The notes under the pieces were generated by a model. The model saw only the letters and a list, made by a program, of their open reading frames with translations. It ran no database searches and was not told where the DNA came from. From assembly GCF_000172635.2 (NCBI RefSeq), contig NC_018632.1, forward strand, positions 1,612,001 through 1,676,000: 64,000 bases of DNA, in the 5' to 3' direction. This DNA is from Alteromonas macleodii ATCC 27126. Its GTDB lineage: Bacteria; Pseudomonadota; Gammaproteobacteria; Enterobacterales; Alteromonadaceae. Below, piece by piece: positions 37,172 to 46,278 of the stretch (its first letter is position 1; the number at the start of each line of letters is the position of its first letter). The translations under genes were made by a program, and so were the position numbers.

Positions 37172-38305
37172 TTATAGGCCCCCTTCTTTCGTCCACTCCG
37201 TAACAGCTTGGCCTTCTTTTACAAGATGAGCGCCAGCAGCAACGATTTTATCATCGTCGTTTAGCGGGCCTTCAACTAACAGACCGTTGGAAATACCGCG
37301 CGTAATCATCACTTCTACTGCTTCTACGGTGCCCTTCGTTGCGTCGCTATCACTAGGTTTAAAACGCCATACAATCGCTTTGTCCGGATCTGCATTGTCG
37401 GTAACCACCGCACCAAAAGGCACTAGCCAAAGTTTTGCGTTAGACTCAATGAGTTTCGACATATCAAGTAATACGGTGGCGCTCATGCCCGCTAGAACAT
37501 TGATGTCGTCTGGTTCTGGCAGAGTAATTGTTACCTCATAACTAAGCTCGCCTTGTCGCGTGGTGCTTTCGTGATCCTTATACATGGCCGCGTAACGCTT
37601 GTCTGGCATACCTGAAAAGCTCACCCATGCCATTTCAGATGTACGATTTTTACGGGCTCGTGAGCGATCAATCATACGCATTTTTTGCTCTGGCAATTGA
37701 AACGTAACGTCGATTGCACCCGGCATATGAAGCTCGGCAATGGTTTGCTGCGGTACAATGACTTGGTAATTTTCAACAGGAACAGACGCTATAAGCCCCG
37801 CAAACGGTGCGCGAAGCTCAGTATAGCTTAGCTGGTCCTGTGCGTTGGTCAGACTGGCTTTAGCGGCTAAAAAATTGGCTTTCGCTTCATCAAAAGTAGA
37901 GCGGCTTACCGCGCCTTTTTCAACGGAAGCCTCCATACGTTCAAACATAGCCGATGACACGTCAAACTGAGACTGGGCGGTGGCTAACTGTGCTTTCGCG
38001 TCTCTATCATCAAGTCTTGCGATAAGCTGGTTCTCTTTAACTTCTTCACCAGCTTTTACTCTGAGTTCTTGGAGTTTGCCGCCAATGCGAAACGAAAGGT
38101 TTGAATACTCAGCCGCTTCCACTTGCCCCGGGAATTTGGCGATGGTTTCGTCTGAGTGCTGCACTTTATAAAGCGTTACCGGTGTCGATGAGACTGCTTT
38201 GGGTGGCGTGGGGGCTTCCTCACACGCACTTAATCCAGCGAGTGCAGTAAATACCATCACAGTGCGCAGGGCTAAGCTGTGAAAGAGACTTTTTTCAGAC
38301 AACAT
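37172..38305 (-). CDS. RND efflux periplasmic adaptor lipoprotein
   Basis: A 377-aa membrane-fusion protein that links the RND pump to the outer-membrane channel. It starts at 38305 (GGAGAG ribosome site) with a lipoprotein signal ending LAGLSAC (Cys28), then the HlyD-type barrel-sandwich (LSFRIGGKLQELRVKAGEEV), a coiled-coil hairpin (about 90-160, QFDVSSAMFERME) and beta-barrel domains. It is the first gene of the two-gene pump operon. Confidence 0.92.
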   Translation of the reverse strand: MLSEKSLFHSLALRTVMVFTALAGLSACEEAPTPPKAVSSTPVTLYKVQHSDETIAKFPGQVEAAEYSNLSFRIGGKLQELRVKAGEEVKENQLIARLDDRDAKAQLATAQSQFDVSSAMFERMEASVEKGAVSRSTFDEAKANFLAAKASLTNAQDQLSYTELRAPFAGLIASVPVENYQVIVPQQTIAELHMPGAIDVTFQLPEQKMRMIDRSRARKNRTSEMAWVSFSGMPDKRYAAMYKDHESTTRQGELSYEVTITLPEPDDINVLAGMSATVLLDMSKLIESNAKLWLVPFGAVVTDNADPDKAIVWRFKPSDSDATKGTVEAVEVMITRGISNGLLVEGPLNDDDKIVAAGAHLVKEGQAVTEWTKEGGL

Positions 38306-38583
38306 GGTAACTCTCCATTTAAATAGACCACTTTTTATTCCCACTAAGGCAATGGGTTATCTTGTACAAGGCGCGTGTTAACTTTTGAACGTGAAAGATA
38401 AAAAGCCAATATACGACAAGTTTGTTATACATACAGGTTATAGCGCTTTTTTCCCTTTTCGATCAGCTTTTTGTTTATTTTTACAAGGCGATAGTATGCT
38501 ACCACCCATAAATATTCGTGGGTGTCCGGTCACTATCAGACAATTACCTTCTCGAAATACCGCCGGCTAGTTCGCAATTCACC

Positions 38584-39579
38584 CTAATCAGGTTTCTCAT
38601 CGGGCGCGAGGTTTTCAGCATAGCCTTTCGGTGGTGGCGTCCAGCCACGCATTTTCGAATGCTTGTCGTGTAAATCTGCTTTTAGCGCATTTTCGATTAG
38701 CGACTCAAGTTCAATAAAGAGTTTCAAATAATTATTGTCTACTCGTTCTCCGCTGGCCTCATCCGCCCACGCGTGATACAGCACATCGTTTTGCTGAGCC
38801 TCAATATTTTTATACGCCATTTTTTGCCGTTCAACTTGGAAAGGGTGAATATTGAGTGAGCGAAGTGCCTCTGCGCCCATTTCAAGAGCGCTGTGGTACG
38901 TTTCTGATACCACAAAATCTGCACCCAACTGGCGCAAGCGATACCCATGACCGCGGTCAAAGGCACGCGCAAGCACTTTAATGTTAGGAAATGCGTGCTT
39001 GGCGTATTTCACCATTTCGGCAGCGGTTTCTTTATCGTCTATAGCAATAACTAGTAACGATGCTTCATGGGCGCCAGCAGTATGCAAAATGTCTGGTTTG
39101 GATGCATCGCCAAAATAGGCTTTGGTGCCAATCCGTCTGATAAGGTCTATTTGCTCAGAGCGAATATCAAGCACAACGGTATTTACATCGTTGGCCACTA
39201 AAAGACGGTTAATGATTTGTCCAAAGCGCCCAATTCCAGCAATAACGACGGTGCCTTTCTCGTCAATTTCATCTTCAGCTCGCTGTGATTTCGCGTTTTT
39301 GTAGCGAGGAATGATGGCCTTGTCGAAAAGAATAAAAAGTCCTGGTGTTAGGAACATTGAAATGGCAACAACAAGCGAGAGAACAGAAATAATGTCGCTG
39401 GGAAGCACATAGTTTTGCGAGGCAAAACTTAATAGCACAAAGCCAAATTCACCCGCCTGAGCAAGGCTTAATGTGAATAGCCATTTGTTAGTGCCTTTTA
39501 TTTTAAAAATTAAGGCGATGATAAACAGCACAATGGCTTTCACAAGCATAACAGCTACGGTTAGCCCTGCTATTAGCAT
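38584..39579 (-). CDS. Kef antiporter fragment: last helices and RCK domain
   Basis: Contains the last membrane helices of the antiporter, then the NAD-binding Rossmann domain (VIAGIGRFGQIINRLL) that senses glutathione or NAD(H) and gates transport, and a charged tail. As an independent protein it would lack the ion path. The ATG at 39579 is internal to the intact family protein. Confidence 0.75.
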   Translation of the reverse strand: MLIAGLTVAVMLVKAIVLFIIALIFKIKGTNKWLFTLSLAQAGEFGFVLLSFASQNYVLPSDIISVLSLVVAISMFLTPGLFILFDKAIIPRYKNAKSQRAEDEIDEKGTVVIAGIGRFGQIINRLLVANDVNTVVLDIRSEQIDLIRRIGTKAYFGDASKPDILHTAGAHEASLLVIAIDDKETAAEMVKYAKHAFPNIKVLARAFDRGHGYRLRQLGADFVVSETYHSALEMGAEALRSLNIHPFQVERQKMAYKNIEAQQNDVLYHAWADEASGERVDNNYLKLFIELESLIENALKADLHDKHSKMRGWTPPPKGYAENLAPDEKPD

Positions 39580-39623
39580 TGGGCTCTCACTAAGTACGGA
39601 AAAGTTAATGCCTGCGCCTACCG

Positions 39624-40508
39624 TTATGAAAAGAGGCCTAACAGTAAGCCTTTAAACGGCTCGATATTAGCTTCAAGTTCATGCCTGAATTCACTGTTTG
39701 CTAAAACTACACCAGCCAAGAATGCACCAAGGGCGGGAGAGAGACCTACAAGTCCCATTAGTGCTGCAATTCCTATAATGAGCATGAGCGCAGTGGCGGT
39801 AAAAATTTCCCGTAAACCCGATGCAGCAACAAACTTAAATAAGGGGCGACTTAAGTAGTGTCCTCCGATGGTTAAAAAGGCAATTGAGCTAATGATCACA
39901 AGACCTGAAGCCCATGGGGCAAGCCCTTCAACTAAATTAAAGCTATCGTGTGACCCTGTATCGCCGCCATGTGCATTTCCTGCTTCGACCAGCTCGGGTA
40001 TGGCAAGGAGGGGGATAAGCGCAAGCATGGGAATAACCGCGATATCCTGAAACAGCAACACAGAAAAAGCGCTTTTGCCTCCTTCCGTTTTTTGCAGCCC
40101 TTTTTCCTGCAACGTTTGTAAAACAATGGCAGTTGAAGAAAGGGCGAATATAAGGCCTATTGTAAGGGCAATGCTAAAAGGCTGATCAAGCAATATGGCT
40201 ACGCCTGTGATAAGGGCGGTGGTTAACGCTAACTGAAGGCCGCCCAATCCCATTAATTTTGACTTCATCGCCCACAGCGAGCGAGGCTCTAGTTCTAGCC
40301 CAACCAAAAACAGCATCATGACTACACCAAATTCAGCAAAATGTTGAATGGCAACAGTTTCGTCACCAACAAGGCCGAATATGGGGCCAATCACTAGCCC
40401 TGCTATTAAATAGCCTAGTACAGACCCTAATCCAAGACGCTTCGCAATGGGCACTGCAATTACGGCGGCGACCAGATAGATAAATGCATATAAGAAATAG
40501 CCAGTCAC
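39624..40508 (-). CDS. Kef antiporter fragment: N-terminal membrane domain
   Basis: A 294-aa hydrophobic fragment covering roughly the first nine to ten helices of a CPA2 antiporter (LGSVLGYLIAGLVIGP, MLFLVGLELEP, LLFQDIAVIPML, LSPALGAFLAGVVLANSEF). It ends at the frameshift. It starts 1 base after the KefG-like gene, so the two are translated together. Confidence 0.78.
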   Translation of the reverse strand: MTGYFLYAFIYLVAAVIAVPIAKRLGLGSVLGYLIAGLVIGPIFGLVGDETVAIQHFAEFGVVMMLFLVGLELEPRSLWAMKSKLMGLGGLQLALTTALITGVAILLDQPFSIALTIGLIFALSSTAIVLQTLQEKGLQKTEGGKSAFSVLLFQDIAVIPMLALIPLLAIPELVEAGNAHGGDTGSHDSFNLVEGLAPWASGLVIISSIAFLTIGGHYLSRPLFKFVAASGLREIFTATALMLIIGIAALMGLVGLSPALGAFLAGVVLANSEFRHELEANIEPFKGLLLGLFS

Positions 40509-40509
40509 G

Positions 40510-41160
40510 TTACTCTCCTTGCGATGTACAAAGGTCTGCGAGATTCTCGATGTGCTTTGCTTTTTCTAGATTCAGGGTGTTAGTGGTCAATTTGTTTAGC
40601 AAGGTTGTCCACTTACCTCTATGTTCAGCAACGCGATGCTCTTCTTGCGCGGTACGAGAGCCAAAGATCGCAAAAGGAGCAATGTAGGTCATGTGCGTGA
40701 TCTGAGCCATTTGCTCTAAAGGCTGGAGCAGTTGCCTGATGGTGTAATGATTAAAGCCATCAGTTTGATAGGCTTCTTCCTTACCGCCTGCACTTAATGC
40801 GCAAAGAAATAATTTATCTTTAAGTGCAGTGCCTTCATGCCCATAGGCAAAACCATATTCCAACACTAAATCTTGCCATTCTTTTAAGATTGAAGGTGTG
40901 GAATACCAGTAAAGTGGAAACAGAAAAATAATGACATCGTGGTCAACTAAACGCTGCTGTTCCCGCTCAATATCAATATTGAAATCTGGATATTCCGCAT
41001 ACAAGTCAACAGCAGTAACGTGTTTATTCATTTTTGCTTCGTGAAAAAGCGGCACATTTACTTCTGAACGGGTTTGCGCGGGATGGGCAAAGAGAACCAG
41101 TACTTTCTTACTTTTCTTAGTGCTCTCTACATTGCTTTCAATGATGTTCTCGTCAGTCAT
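40510..41160 (-). CDS. KefG/KefF-like NAD(P)H quinone oxidoreductase
   Basis: A 216-aa flavodoxin-fold protein with the FMN-binding start VLVLFAHPAQTRSEVN, the FPLYWYSTPSILKEW motif and LCALSAGGKEEAY. KefF and KefG are cytoplasmic partners needed for full Kef activity and also reduce quinones. Its position directly before the Kef antiporter supports that role. It has an N-terminal extension of about 18 residues relative to KefG. Confidence 0.88.
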   Translation of the reverse strand: MTDENIIESNVESTKKSKKVLVLFAHPAQTRSEVNVPLFHEAKMNKHVTAVDLYAEYPDFNIDIEREQQRLVDHDVIIFLFPLYWYSTPSILKEWQDLVLEYGFAYGHEGTALKDKLFLCALSAGGKEEAYQTDGFNHYTIRQLLQPLEQMAQITHMTYIAPFAIFGSRTAQEEHRVAEHRGKWTTLLNKLTTNTLNLEKAKHIENLADLCTSQGE

Positions 41161-41204
41161 ACATTTCTACTCAGTGCTACATCCAGCTCTAGTTGAGCGA
41201 TAAG

Positions 41205-41257
41205 GAGCCGTTGATTTTTGATGTGCAAAACACGGCAAAGGTCAAAAGACCCTAGGT
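41205..41257. repeat. Short palindromic copy of the GGTCAACAGGCC repeat
   Basis: Left arm GTTGATTTTTGATGTGC and right arm GGCAAAGGTCAAAAGACCCTAGG are decayed versions of the ends of the 150-bp element at 61989-62138, joined by a short centre. It lies between the divergent KefG-like and PagL-like genes. Confidence 0.6.
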
Positions 41258-41447
41258 TATTCATTAATTCAATCTGTACGTTTAGAGCAAATAAGAATGT
41301 GTTTTTCCTCAAAGTTATAAGGTTACTAATATTTATTAGGTTGAAAAAAGTAACCTGATTACCATTATGTACTCACGTATAAAAACCGCTTCTAATAGAA
41401 GCGTCGACGGAACACTATTTTTAACTTTTGCTTAGAACAGTATAAAC

Positions 41448-41942
41448 ATGAAAACACCAGTAAAAACACTCGCACTTGCATTATCTTTACTTTCTCCCCT
41501 TGTTTCTCTTTCTACTCAAGCCCTGCCGCAAGGAAGTGAGCTTAAAGCTGGGGCTGCGGTATGGAACTTGTTTGATGACGCAGACCGTTACGCATTGCAT
41601 GTGGCTTATGTTCACAAACCGCTCGAATCATTTTACGGAATTCGACCAACAGTTCTCTTGGTAAACGCAGATCAAGGCCAACACTATTTCGCTGCGGGGT
41701 TGGCAAAAGACGTCTACAAATACAATGACTTTTCAGTACGCGTTGCCTTTCACGCGGGCATTGTTGATGAATCTGAAAATTTAGGCGACACCATTGAGTT
41801 CTATTCATCACTTTCCGGACTCTACAATTTTTCTGAATCTTTTTCGCTAGAGGCTGAAATTGGCCATATTTCTAACGGTGGGCTAGGGGACACGAACCCT
41901 GGTTCAGAATCGTTCGTATTGAGCGCTCACTACCATTTCTAA
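41448..41942 (+). CDS. PagL-like lipid A 3-O-deacylase (acyloxyacyl hydrolase)
   Basis: A 164-aa outer-membrane barrel protein: signal peptide ending STQA (about residue 25), alternating beta-strand pattern and a terminal aromatic (HYHF). The PagL catalytic His-Ser pair is seen in EIGHISNGGLG, with the Glu in NPGSESF as the likely third member. PagL removes the 3-position acyl chain of lipid A, altering endotoxicity and envelope properties. It is monocistronic and divergent from the kef operon. Confidence 0.88.
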   Translation: MKTPVKTLALALSLLSPLVSLSTQALPQGSELKAGAAVWNLFDDADRYALHVAYVHKPLESFYGIRPTVLLVNADQGQHYFAAGLAKDVYKYNDFSVRVAFHAGIVDESENLGDTIEFYSSLSGLYNFSESFSLEAEIGHISNGGLGDTNPGSESFVLSAHYHF

Positions 41943-41976
41943 TCTCGCCTAAACAAGCAATGCCTACTTCTTTTGT

Positions 41977-42010
41977 TGAACAGCCCGCTTAAAACGCGGG
42001 CTGTTCATTT
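41977..42010. terminator. Bidirectional terminator
   Basis: A perfect 12-bp stem TGAACAGCCCGC / GCGGGCTGTTCA with a 7-nt loop, followed by TTTTT on the + strand. It lies between the convergent PagL-like and cytochrome genes. Confidence 0.9.
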
Positions 42011-42030
42011 TTGGCAAAGACTTTTTTAAC

Positions 42031-42780
42031 TTAACTTTCTGTCGGGCAAGGTGCGCCGCCGTTAATCCAAACCGACATTGCCTTAGCGAACTGTGCATGT
42101 GTGCCAGGAGCAGGTGTTCTGCCTGGGCCGGGGTTCCATGCCCATCTCACTAATGGATCATCACTGACATGGTGTTCAAATTCTTTTTTGAACGTTTTCA
42201 TGTCATCTCTTCCCCCACGTTGAGCAAGAAAAGAGTTCAAACGCGGGTTTAACCAATTGTTGCATAATTTTGAGGGTGTCATGTCGCTGCCAATAATCAT
42301 GGTAGGAGGCGGCATGTGCCACACGAAACCTGGCATAAGGTCGTTTGCTGCACCAGGTGGCCTGCCAGGTTCACGCGCATTTTCATCTTGGTGACATCCG
42401 CGGCAGTTTACGGGGTGCGTTTCGCCAACCTGAACAAACTTTCCATCTTGCACCGCCATTTTCAAATTATTCACAGAGGTAATGTTCATAGGGTGGGGGA
42501 CGCTGTTGTCGCCCACTGTCGGTCGGTGAGCGCCATCTTCAATAACACCATGACAGTTCACACACCGTGGATGTGTTGCTACATCGAACAAGTAGTTAAA
42601 TGCTGTCGTTGGGTTAGGATCTTGCTGATAAGCTTCAAAAGCAGGCGTTGAGTTAGCTGCTTTTGAAACGCTAGCGGTCAAATTACTATGGTCGCTATCG
42701 TCATTTTTGTTTGCAATACACCCGCTCAGGACGAATGATGAGAGAGCACCACTTAATAGGACTGTTATCATTTTCATCAT
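42031..42780 (-). CDS. c-type cytochrome lipoprotein (electron acceptor of IorAB-like oxidase)
   Basis: A 249-aa protein with a lipoprotein signal (SSFVLSGC, Cys about 21) and two haem-c sites, CVNCH (about 76) and CRGCH (about 128). It would sit on the periplasmic side of a membrane. It follows the molybdenum hydroxylase large subunit by 7 bases, so it very likely takes electrons from that enzyme. The C-terminal half (about 160-249) has no domain that I recognise. Confidence 0.85.
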   Translation of the reverse strand: MMKMITVLLSGALSSFVLSGCIANKNDDSDHSNLTASVSKAANSTPAFEAYQQDPNPTTAFNYLFDVATHPRCVNCHGVIEDGAHRPTVGDNSVPHPMNITSVNNLKMAVQDGKFVQVGETHPVNCRGCHQDENAREPGRPPGAANDLMPGFVWHMPPPTMIIGSDMTPSKLCNNWLNPRLNSFLAQRGGRDDMKTFKKEFEHHVSDDPLVRWAWNPGPGRTPAPGTHAQFAKAMSVWINGGAPCPTES

Positions 42781-42787
42781 ACTGCCC

Positions 42788-45085
42788 TTATGCTTTTAAT
42801 GCTGCGGTAACGTGTTGAGCAAGCATGGGCAAATGACGTAGCCGTACACCAATCGCTTGGTATACTGCATTGCCGATAGCAGGGGCTACACCAATAACGC
42901 CAGGTTCACCAAGACCAACTGGGAATTCATCGCTCTCTACCAGTTCAATGTCCATTTCTGGTACATCGTTCATGCGTAAAGGAAGATAAGTATGTAGGTT
43001 GGTTTTCGCGACTTGACCATTTTTTATTTCATTGTGTTCAAATAAGGCCAAGCTGAGCCCCCACAACAGTGAACCTTCAAGCTGCGCCATGGCGCCATCT
43101 GGGTGAATAACAATACCGGCATCCGATACTACCCAAAGTTTCTTAACGGTTATTTTTCCTGTGCGCTTATTAACATGGACATGTGCAGCGGTGGCTAGCC
43201 ACGCTGGCATTGTACGTTCTTGCCCTGCTGTCACGCTATAACCAATGCCTTCGTCAGCGCCAAGTTTAATATTTGCGGTCTTTTTCTTAAGAATTTCAAG
43301 AGTATTGGCAAGTCGTTTGCCTCCGCCCACACTTTCTGGCGCTTTGCCTCCTTGTTTACCTTTACCGTCTAACATCGCAAGCCTGAAGTCGACAGGGTCT
43401 TTGTTGGCTTTAATGGCAGCTTCGTCAATAAACGATTCTAAGCCCCATACAATCCAACCTTGACCTACCGAACGCAGCCAGCCTGGTGTGAAAGTATCTT
43501 GCGCGACCTTGTTATTAACAACGCGAGCACGGTGATGTGACATGGTGTACCAGTGATCGGCTCCCGACGCTGAGAACATGTCTACTTTGCCCTTGCCATC
43601 AACGCCAGGTACAAGAAAATCTGGCGCCATGTGTAAGGTTGGCCAACCGGCAGCGAGTGCATGTTCCATTCCTGTGAATTCACCATTTTCGTCAAACGAT
43701 GCGTTAAACAATGATGTTGATGCAGAGCGAGGTTGGTCAAACAGGGCATCGTCTGGGCGCATAAATACCAGTTTTACTGGTTGACCTGCCGCCTTAGCAG
43801 TAAGTAAAGCTGGAATAACCCAGTCACCGAAAAGACGGCGTCCAAAACCACCACCTAGGTAGTATTGATGCATAACGACTTCGTCATCCGACACTTCAGC
43901 AGCTTTGGCTACGGCCGGCAGCGTCAGTCCTTGCCACTGGTTGCCTGTATGGATGTGCCATTTACCTTCTTTGAATTCCGCAATAGCGTTCAACGGTTCT
44001 AGTTGGAAGTGACTCGCCGTAGAGGTTGTATATATCGCTTCAATAGTAGAGGCAGCATTAGCCTGTGCTTTAACTACGTCGCCTTCGTCAACAAAGACAG
44101 TGCCTTCATTGCGGTCACGTACAATTCTTTCGCCTTCTTTTTGTATATCAGCTTCAGAAACATTAGCGGTTTTACCGGCGTTATAGCTGACTTTTACCAT
44201 ATCAACAGCTTTAATCGCGGTGGGGTAGTCTGTAGCCAATACAGTGACCCAGCCTTCGATGGTACCGCTTGGATCGGTAAGCACTTTATAACCTTTATAT
44301 CCCGGTAGACTCTTAGCCTTACTGTCGTCGACATTCGTTACTGTACTGCCATAACGCGTCGGCGGCAGAATGGGGCGTGCATAAAGCATATTTTCCACTT
44401 CAACATCAATACCGTATACCGCAGTACCGTTAGTTTTAGGCGGTATGTCGAGAGCCTTATAGTCTGCATTAACGCCAATAAGGTGGCGTTTTTTACCCGG
44501 CTTAATCGGCAGTTCCGCAAGCTCATCTGCACTGAATGTTTTGTCTACTTTGCCATTCGCTACGATATCGCCATAGCTAATTTTCTTGTTACCTGAGATA
44601 ACAAAGCCTTTTTCTGCCTTACAACTATCGACAGGCACGCCAAGTAGCTTCGCACCTGCAGCAGTTAACACCATGCGGCCAGCGGCGCCCGCCTGAGAAA
44701 TGGGCTTGTAAGTATGGAAAATTGACCAAGAGCCGCCTGTTATCATGTAGCCCCATTTAGGGTCTGTATCAACGTGCACAATAGACACTTTCTCCCAGTC
44801 GCACTCAAGCTCATCAGCCAAGATTCTAGCGATTGGCGTGCCGATATGCTGACCCATTTCCGCTTTGGCTATGTTGACGGTGACGTTGCCATCTATATCC
44901 ATCTCAAACCAAACATTTGGAGAAAACTTTTTGTTTTCAATACTTTCCTTCGCCGACAGCAGGGATGGAATAGCAGCAGCACCAAATGCCATGAATAAAG
45001 ACGTTTTCACTGATCCCACCATGAAAGAACGGCGAGATAAGTTGATCATATCTTTCTTTTCTTGAGAGATATTTTTCATGCTCAT
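42788..45085 (-). CDS. Molybdopterin-binding subunit of an IorB-like hydroxylase
   Basis: A 765-aa member of the xanthine oxidase family, IorB type (isoquinoline 1-oxidoreductase beta, aldehyde oxidases). It has a twin-arginine signal (LSRRSFMVGS, then a hydrophobic stretch to residue 45), so it is exported folded. Typical molybdopterin contacts are seen: YLGGGFGRR, GWLRSVGQGW and, near the C-terminus, VGLGEPGVIGVAPA with the catalytic Glu. Aldehydes or N-heterocycles are possible substrates. It overlaps the 2Fe-2S subunit gene by 4 bases. Confidence 0.9.
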   Translation of the reverse strand: MSMKNISQEKKDMINLSRRSFMVGSVKTSLFMAFGAAAIPSLLSAKESIENKKFSPNVWFEMDIDGNVTVNIAKAEMGQHIGTPIARILADELECDWEKVSIVHVDTDPKWGYMITGGSWSIFHTYKPISQAGAAGRMVLTAAGAKLLGVPVDSCKAEKGFVISGNKKISYGDIVANGKVDKTFSADELAELPIKPGKKRHLIGVNADYKALDIPPKTNGTAVYGIDVEVENMLYARPILPPTRYGSTVTNVDDSKAKSLPGYKGYKVLTDPSGTIEGWVTVLATDYPTAIKAVDMVKVSYNAGKTANVSEADIQKEGERIVRDRNEGTVFVDEGDVVKAQANAASTIEAIYTTSTASHFQLEPLNAIAEFKEGKWHIHTGNQWQGLTLPAVAKAAEVSDDEVVMHQYYLGGGFGRRLFGDWVIPALLTAKAAGQPVKLVFMRPDDALFDQPRSASTSLFNASFDENGEFTGMEHALAAGWPTLHMAPDFLVPGVDGKGKVDMFSASGADHWYTMSHHRARVVNNKVAQDTFTPGWLRSVGQGWIVWGLESFIDEAAIKANKDPVDFRLAMLDGKGKQGGKAPESVGGGKRLANTLEILKKKTANIKLGADEGIGYSVTAGQERTMPAWLATAAHVHVNKRTGKITVKKLWVVSDAGIVIHPDGAMAQLEGSLLWGLSLALFEHNEIKNGQVAKTNLHTYLPLRMNDVPEMDIELVESDEFPVGLGEPGVIGVAPAIGNAVYQAIGVRLRHLPMLAQHVTAALKA

Positions 45086-45585
45086 GCGTTTTCCCCTTCT
45101 GATGAAGCGGTTGGATCAAAGTATTGAACGGAAGACGTTGCAGCGCGCTTAATCGCCTTTTTTATGCGCGGGTAAGCCATACAGCGACAATAATTGGTGC
45201 TCATGTGATTAACGATATCTTGGTCGCTCGGGTTTGGATTTCTGTCTAGCAATGTCGCTGCTTGCATGATTTGGCCAGACTGGCAATAGCCACACTGAGG
45301 AACCTGCTCTTCTACCCAAGCAGATTGCAGCGGATGCGCGTTGTTGAAGCTTTCAATAGTGTTTACGTTCTTATCTTTAGCTAACGAAACGGGATAGGAG
45401 CAAGAGCGAATAGCGTTACCATCAATATGTACCGTGCATGCGCCACACATCGCTACACCGCACCCAAACTTGGTACCTTTTAGTCCAAATTCATCGCGTA
45501 TTACCCAAACGAGAGGCGTATCTGATGCAGCATCTGTCTGCACTCTTTTTCCATTTAACGTAAATTCAATCATGGTTTGTGTCAC
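45082..45585 (-). CDS. 2Fe-2S subunit of the IorA-like hydroxylase
   Basis: A 167-aa small subunit with two [2Fe-2S] clusters. The plant-type cluster is in KFGCGVAMCGACTVH and the second in QCGYCQSG and YCRCMAY. It passes electrons from the molybdenum subunit to the cytochrome. There is no signal peptide, so it probably travels out with the Tat-targeted large subunit. It is the first gene of the three-gene operon, whose promoter region holds repeated operator-like sites. Confidence 0.92.
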   Translation of the reverse strand: MTQTMIEFTLNGKRVQTDAASDTPLVWVIRDEFGLKGTKFGCGVAMCGACTVHIDGNAIRSCSYPVSLAKDKNVNTIESFNNAHPLQSAWVEEQVPQCGYCQSGQIMQAATLLDRNPNPSDQDIVNHMSTNYCRCMAYPRIKKAIKRAATSSVQYFDPTASSEGENA

Positions 45586-45755
45586 CGTGAAGTTAATGTT
45601 TAATATGCTCTCGCCAAGGCGCTGTACTTGGTTTGAACGGTCTGTTTTGCCTGTTTTAATTGGTATTATTAAAATCTGGCCGCGTTGGCTCTCCCTTTAA
45701 TAACCGCTCACTCCATAGACGCCCGAATGAACCTTTCGAATTGGAGTTAGACTAA

Positions 45756-45845
45756 TTAACTAAAGGTATACTAGAGGCCAAACTTGCTTATGTGGTCTAT
45801 TTTAGTTACCTTGTTCAAACAAACAATTAGTATACTTTTAGTAAC
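45756..45845. promoter_or_regulatory. Inverted operator-like sites between iorA-like and hxlR genes
   Basis: The 16-mer ACTAAAGGTATACTAG (45759-45774) recurs inverted as ACTAAAAGTATACTAA (45827-45842, read on the minus strand) with 14 of 16 bases the same. A third partial copy (GGTAACTAAAATA on the minus strand) lies between them at about 45798-45810. They span the shared promoter region, the expected place for binding by the divergent HxlR regulator. Confidence 0.6.
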
Positions 45846-45869
45846 TAGGTGGCTTTTTTAGGAAAATAG

Positions 45870-46229
45870 ATGGAAAGTGAAATAAAAACAGACGCTAAGG
45901 GTAGAAAAACCGTTCTAAATACTTGTACAGAGCCTTGTGCTATAGAGCGTGGAATGCGCCTAATTGGTGGAAAGTGGACGGGTTCTATTATTTATCATCT
46001 CAAAGATGAGCCTGTTAGATTTAACGACCTGTGTAGAATGCTTGGCGGCGCCAGCCGGAAGATGGTCGATCAGCGCCTTAAAGAGCTGGAAAACAACGGT
46101 ATGGTGATCCGCAACGTTATCGACTCTCGTCCAATTGCGGTTGCTTATAGTCTCACCGAGTTTGGGCGCTCAGCGCTAGATATTCTTGAACAGCTAAGAG
46201 TCTGGTCTGAAAACCACACGAATGATTGA
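45870..46229 (+). CDS. HxlR family transcriptional regulator
   Basis: A 119-aa winged-helix regulator of the HxlR/YodB class: ERGMRLIGGKWTGSIIYHL, RFNDLCRMLGGASRKMVDQRLKEL (recognition helix) and the wing VAYSLTEFG. Three Cys residues (TCTEPC and DLC) include one near the N-terminus in the position where quinone- and aldehyde-sensing relatives such as YodB react. It is divergent from the IorAB-like operon and beside a quinol monooxygenase, which fits control by electrophilic compounds (inference). The ATG has AGGAAA upstream. Confidence 0.9.
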   Translation: MESEIKTDAKGRKTVLNTCTEPCAIERGMRLIGGKWTGSIIYHLKDEPVRFNDLCRMLGGASRKMVDQRLKELENNGMVIRNVIDSRPIAVAYSLTEFGRSALDILEQLRVWSENHTND

Positions 46230-46278
46230 ATACCGCTAGCGGTGAGCATTTATCTCACCGCATTTGCTTTATAAAGAG

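Larger units (their letters stand above)
38584..40508 (-). pseudogene. Kef-type K+/H+ antiporter, frameshifted
   Basis: Two frames join into one protein of about 641 aa, the size of KefB/KefC: a CPA2 antiporter domain with 12-13 helices (about 1-385) and a cytoplasmic TrkA-N/RCK domain (GTVVIAGIGRFGQ, about 410 onwards). The first frame stops at FKGLLLGLFS; the other frame supplies ITVGAGINFSVLS, which is the expected next stretch (family FFITVGxxI). One extra base in the run of four As at 39629-39632 (+ strand) restores the frame. Kef systems release K+ when electrophiles form glutathione adducts. Real inactivation or a sequencing/assembly slip cannot be separated here. Confidence 0.85.

Noticed and set aside
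42788..45085. A second xanthine dehydrogenase large subunit
   Set aside because: The Tat signal, the IorB-type motifs and the cytochrome partner place it in the IorB/aldehyde oxidase branch, unlike XdhB in the same window.
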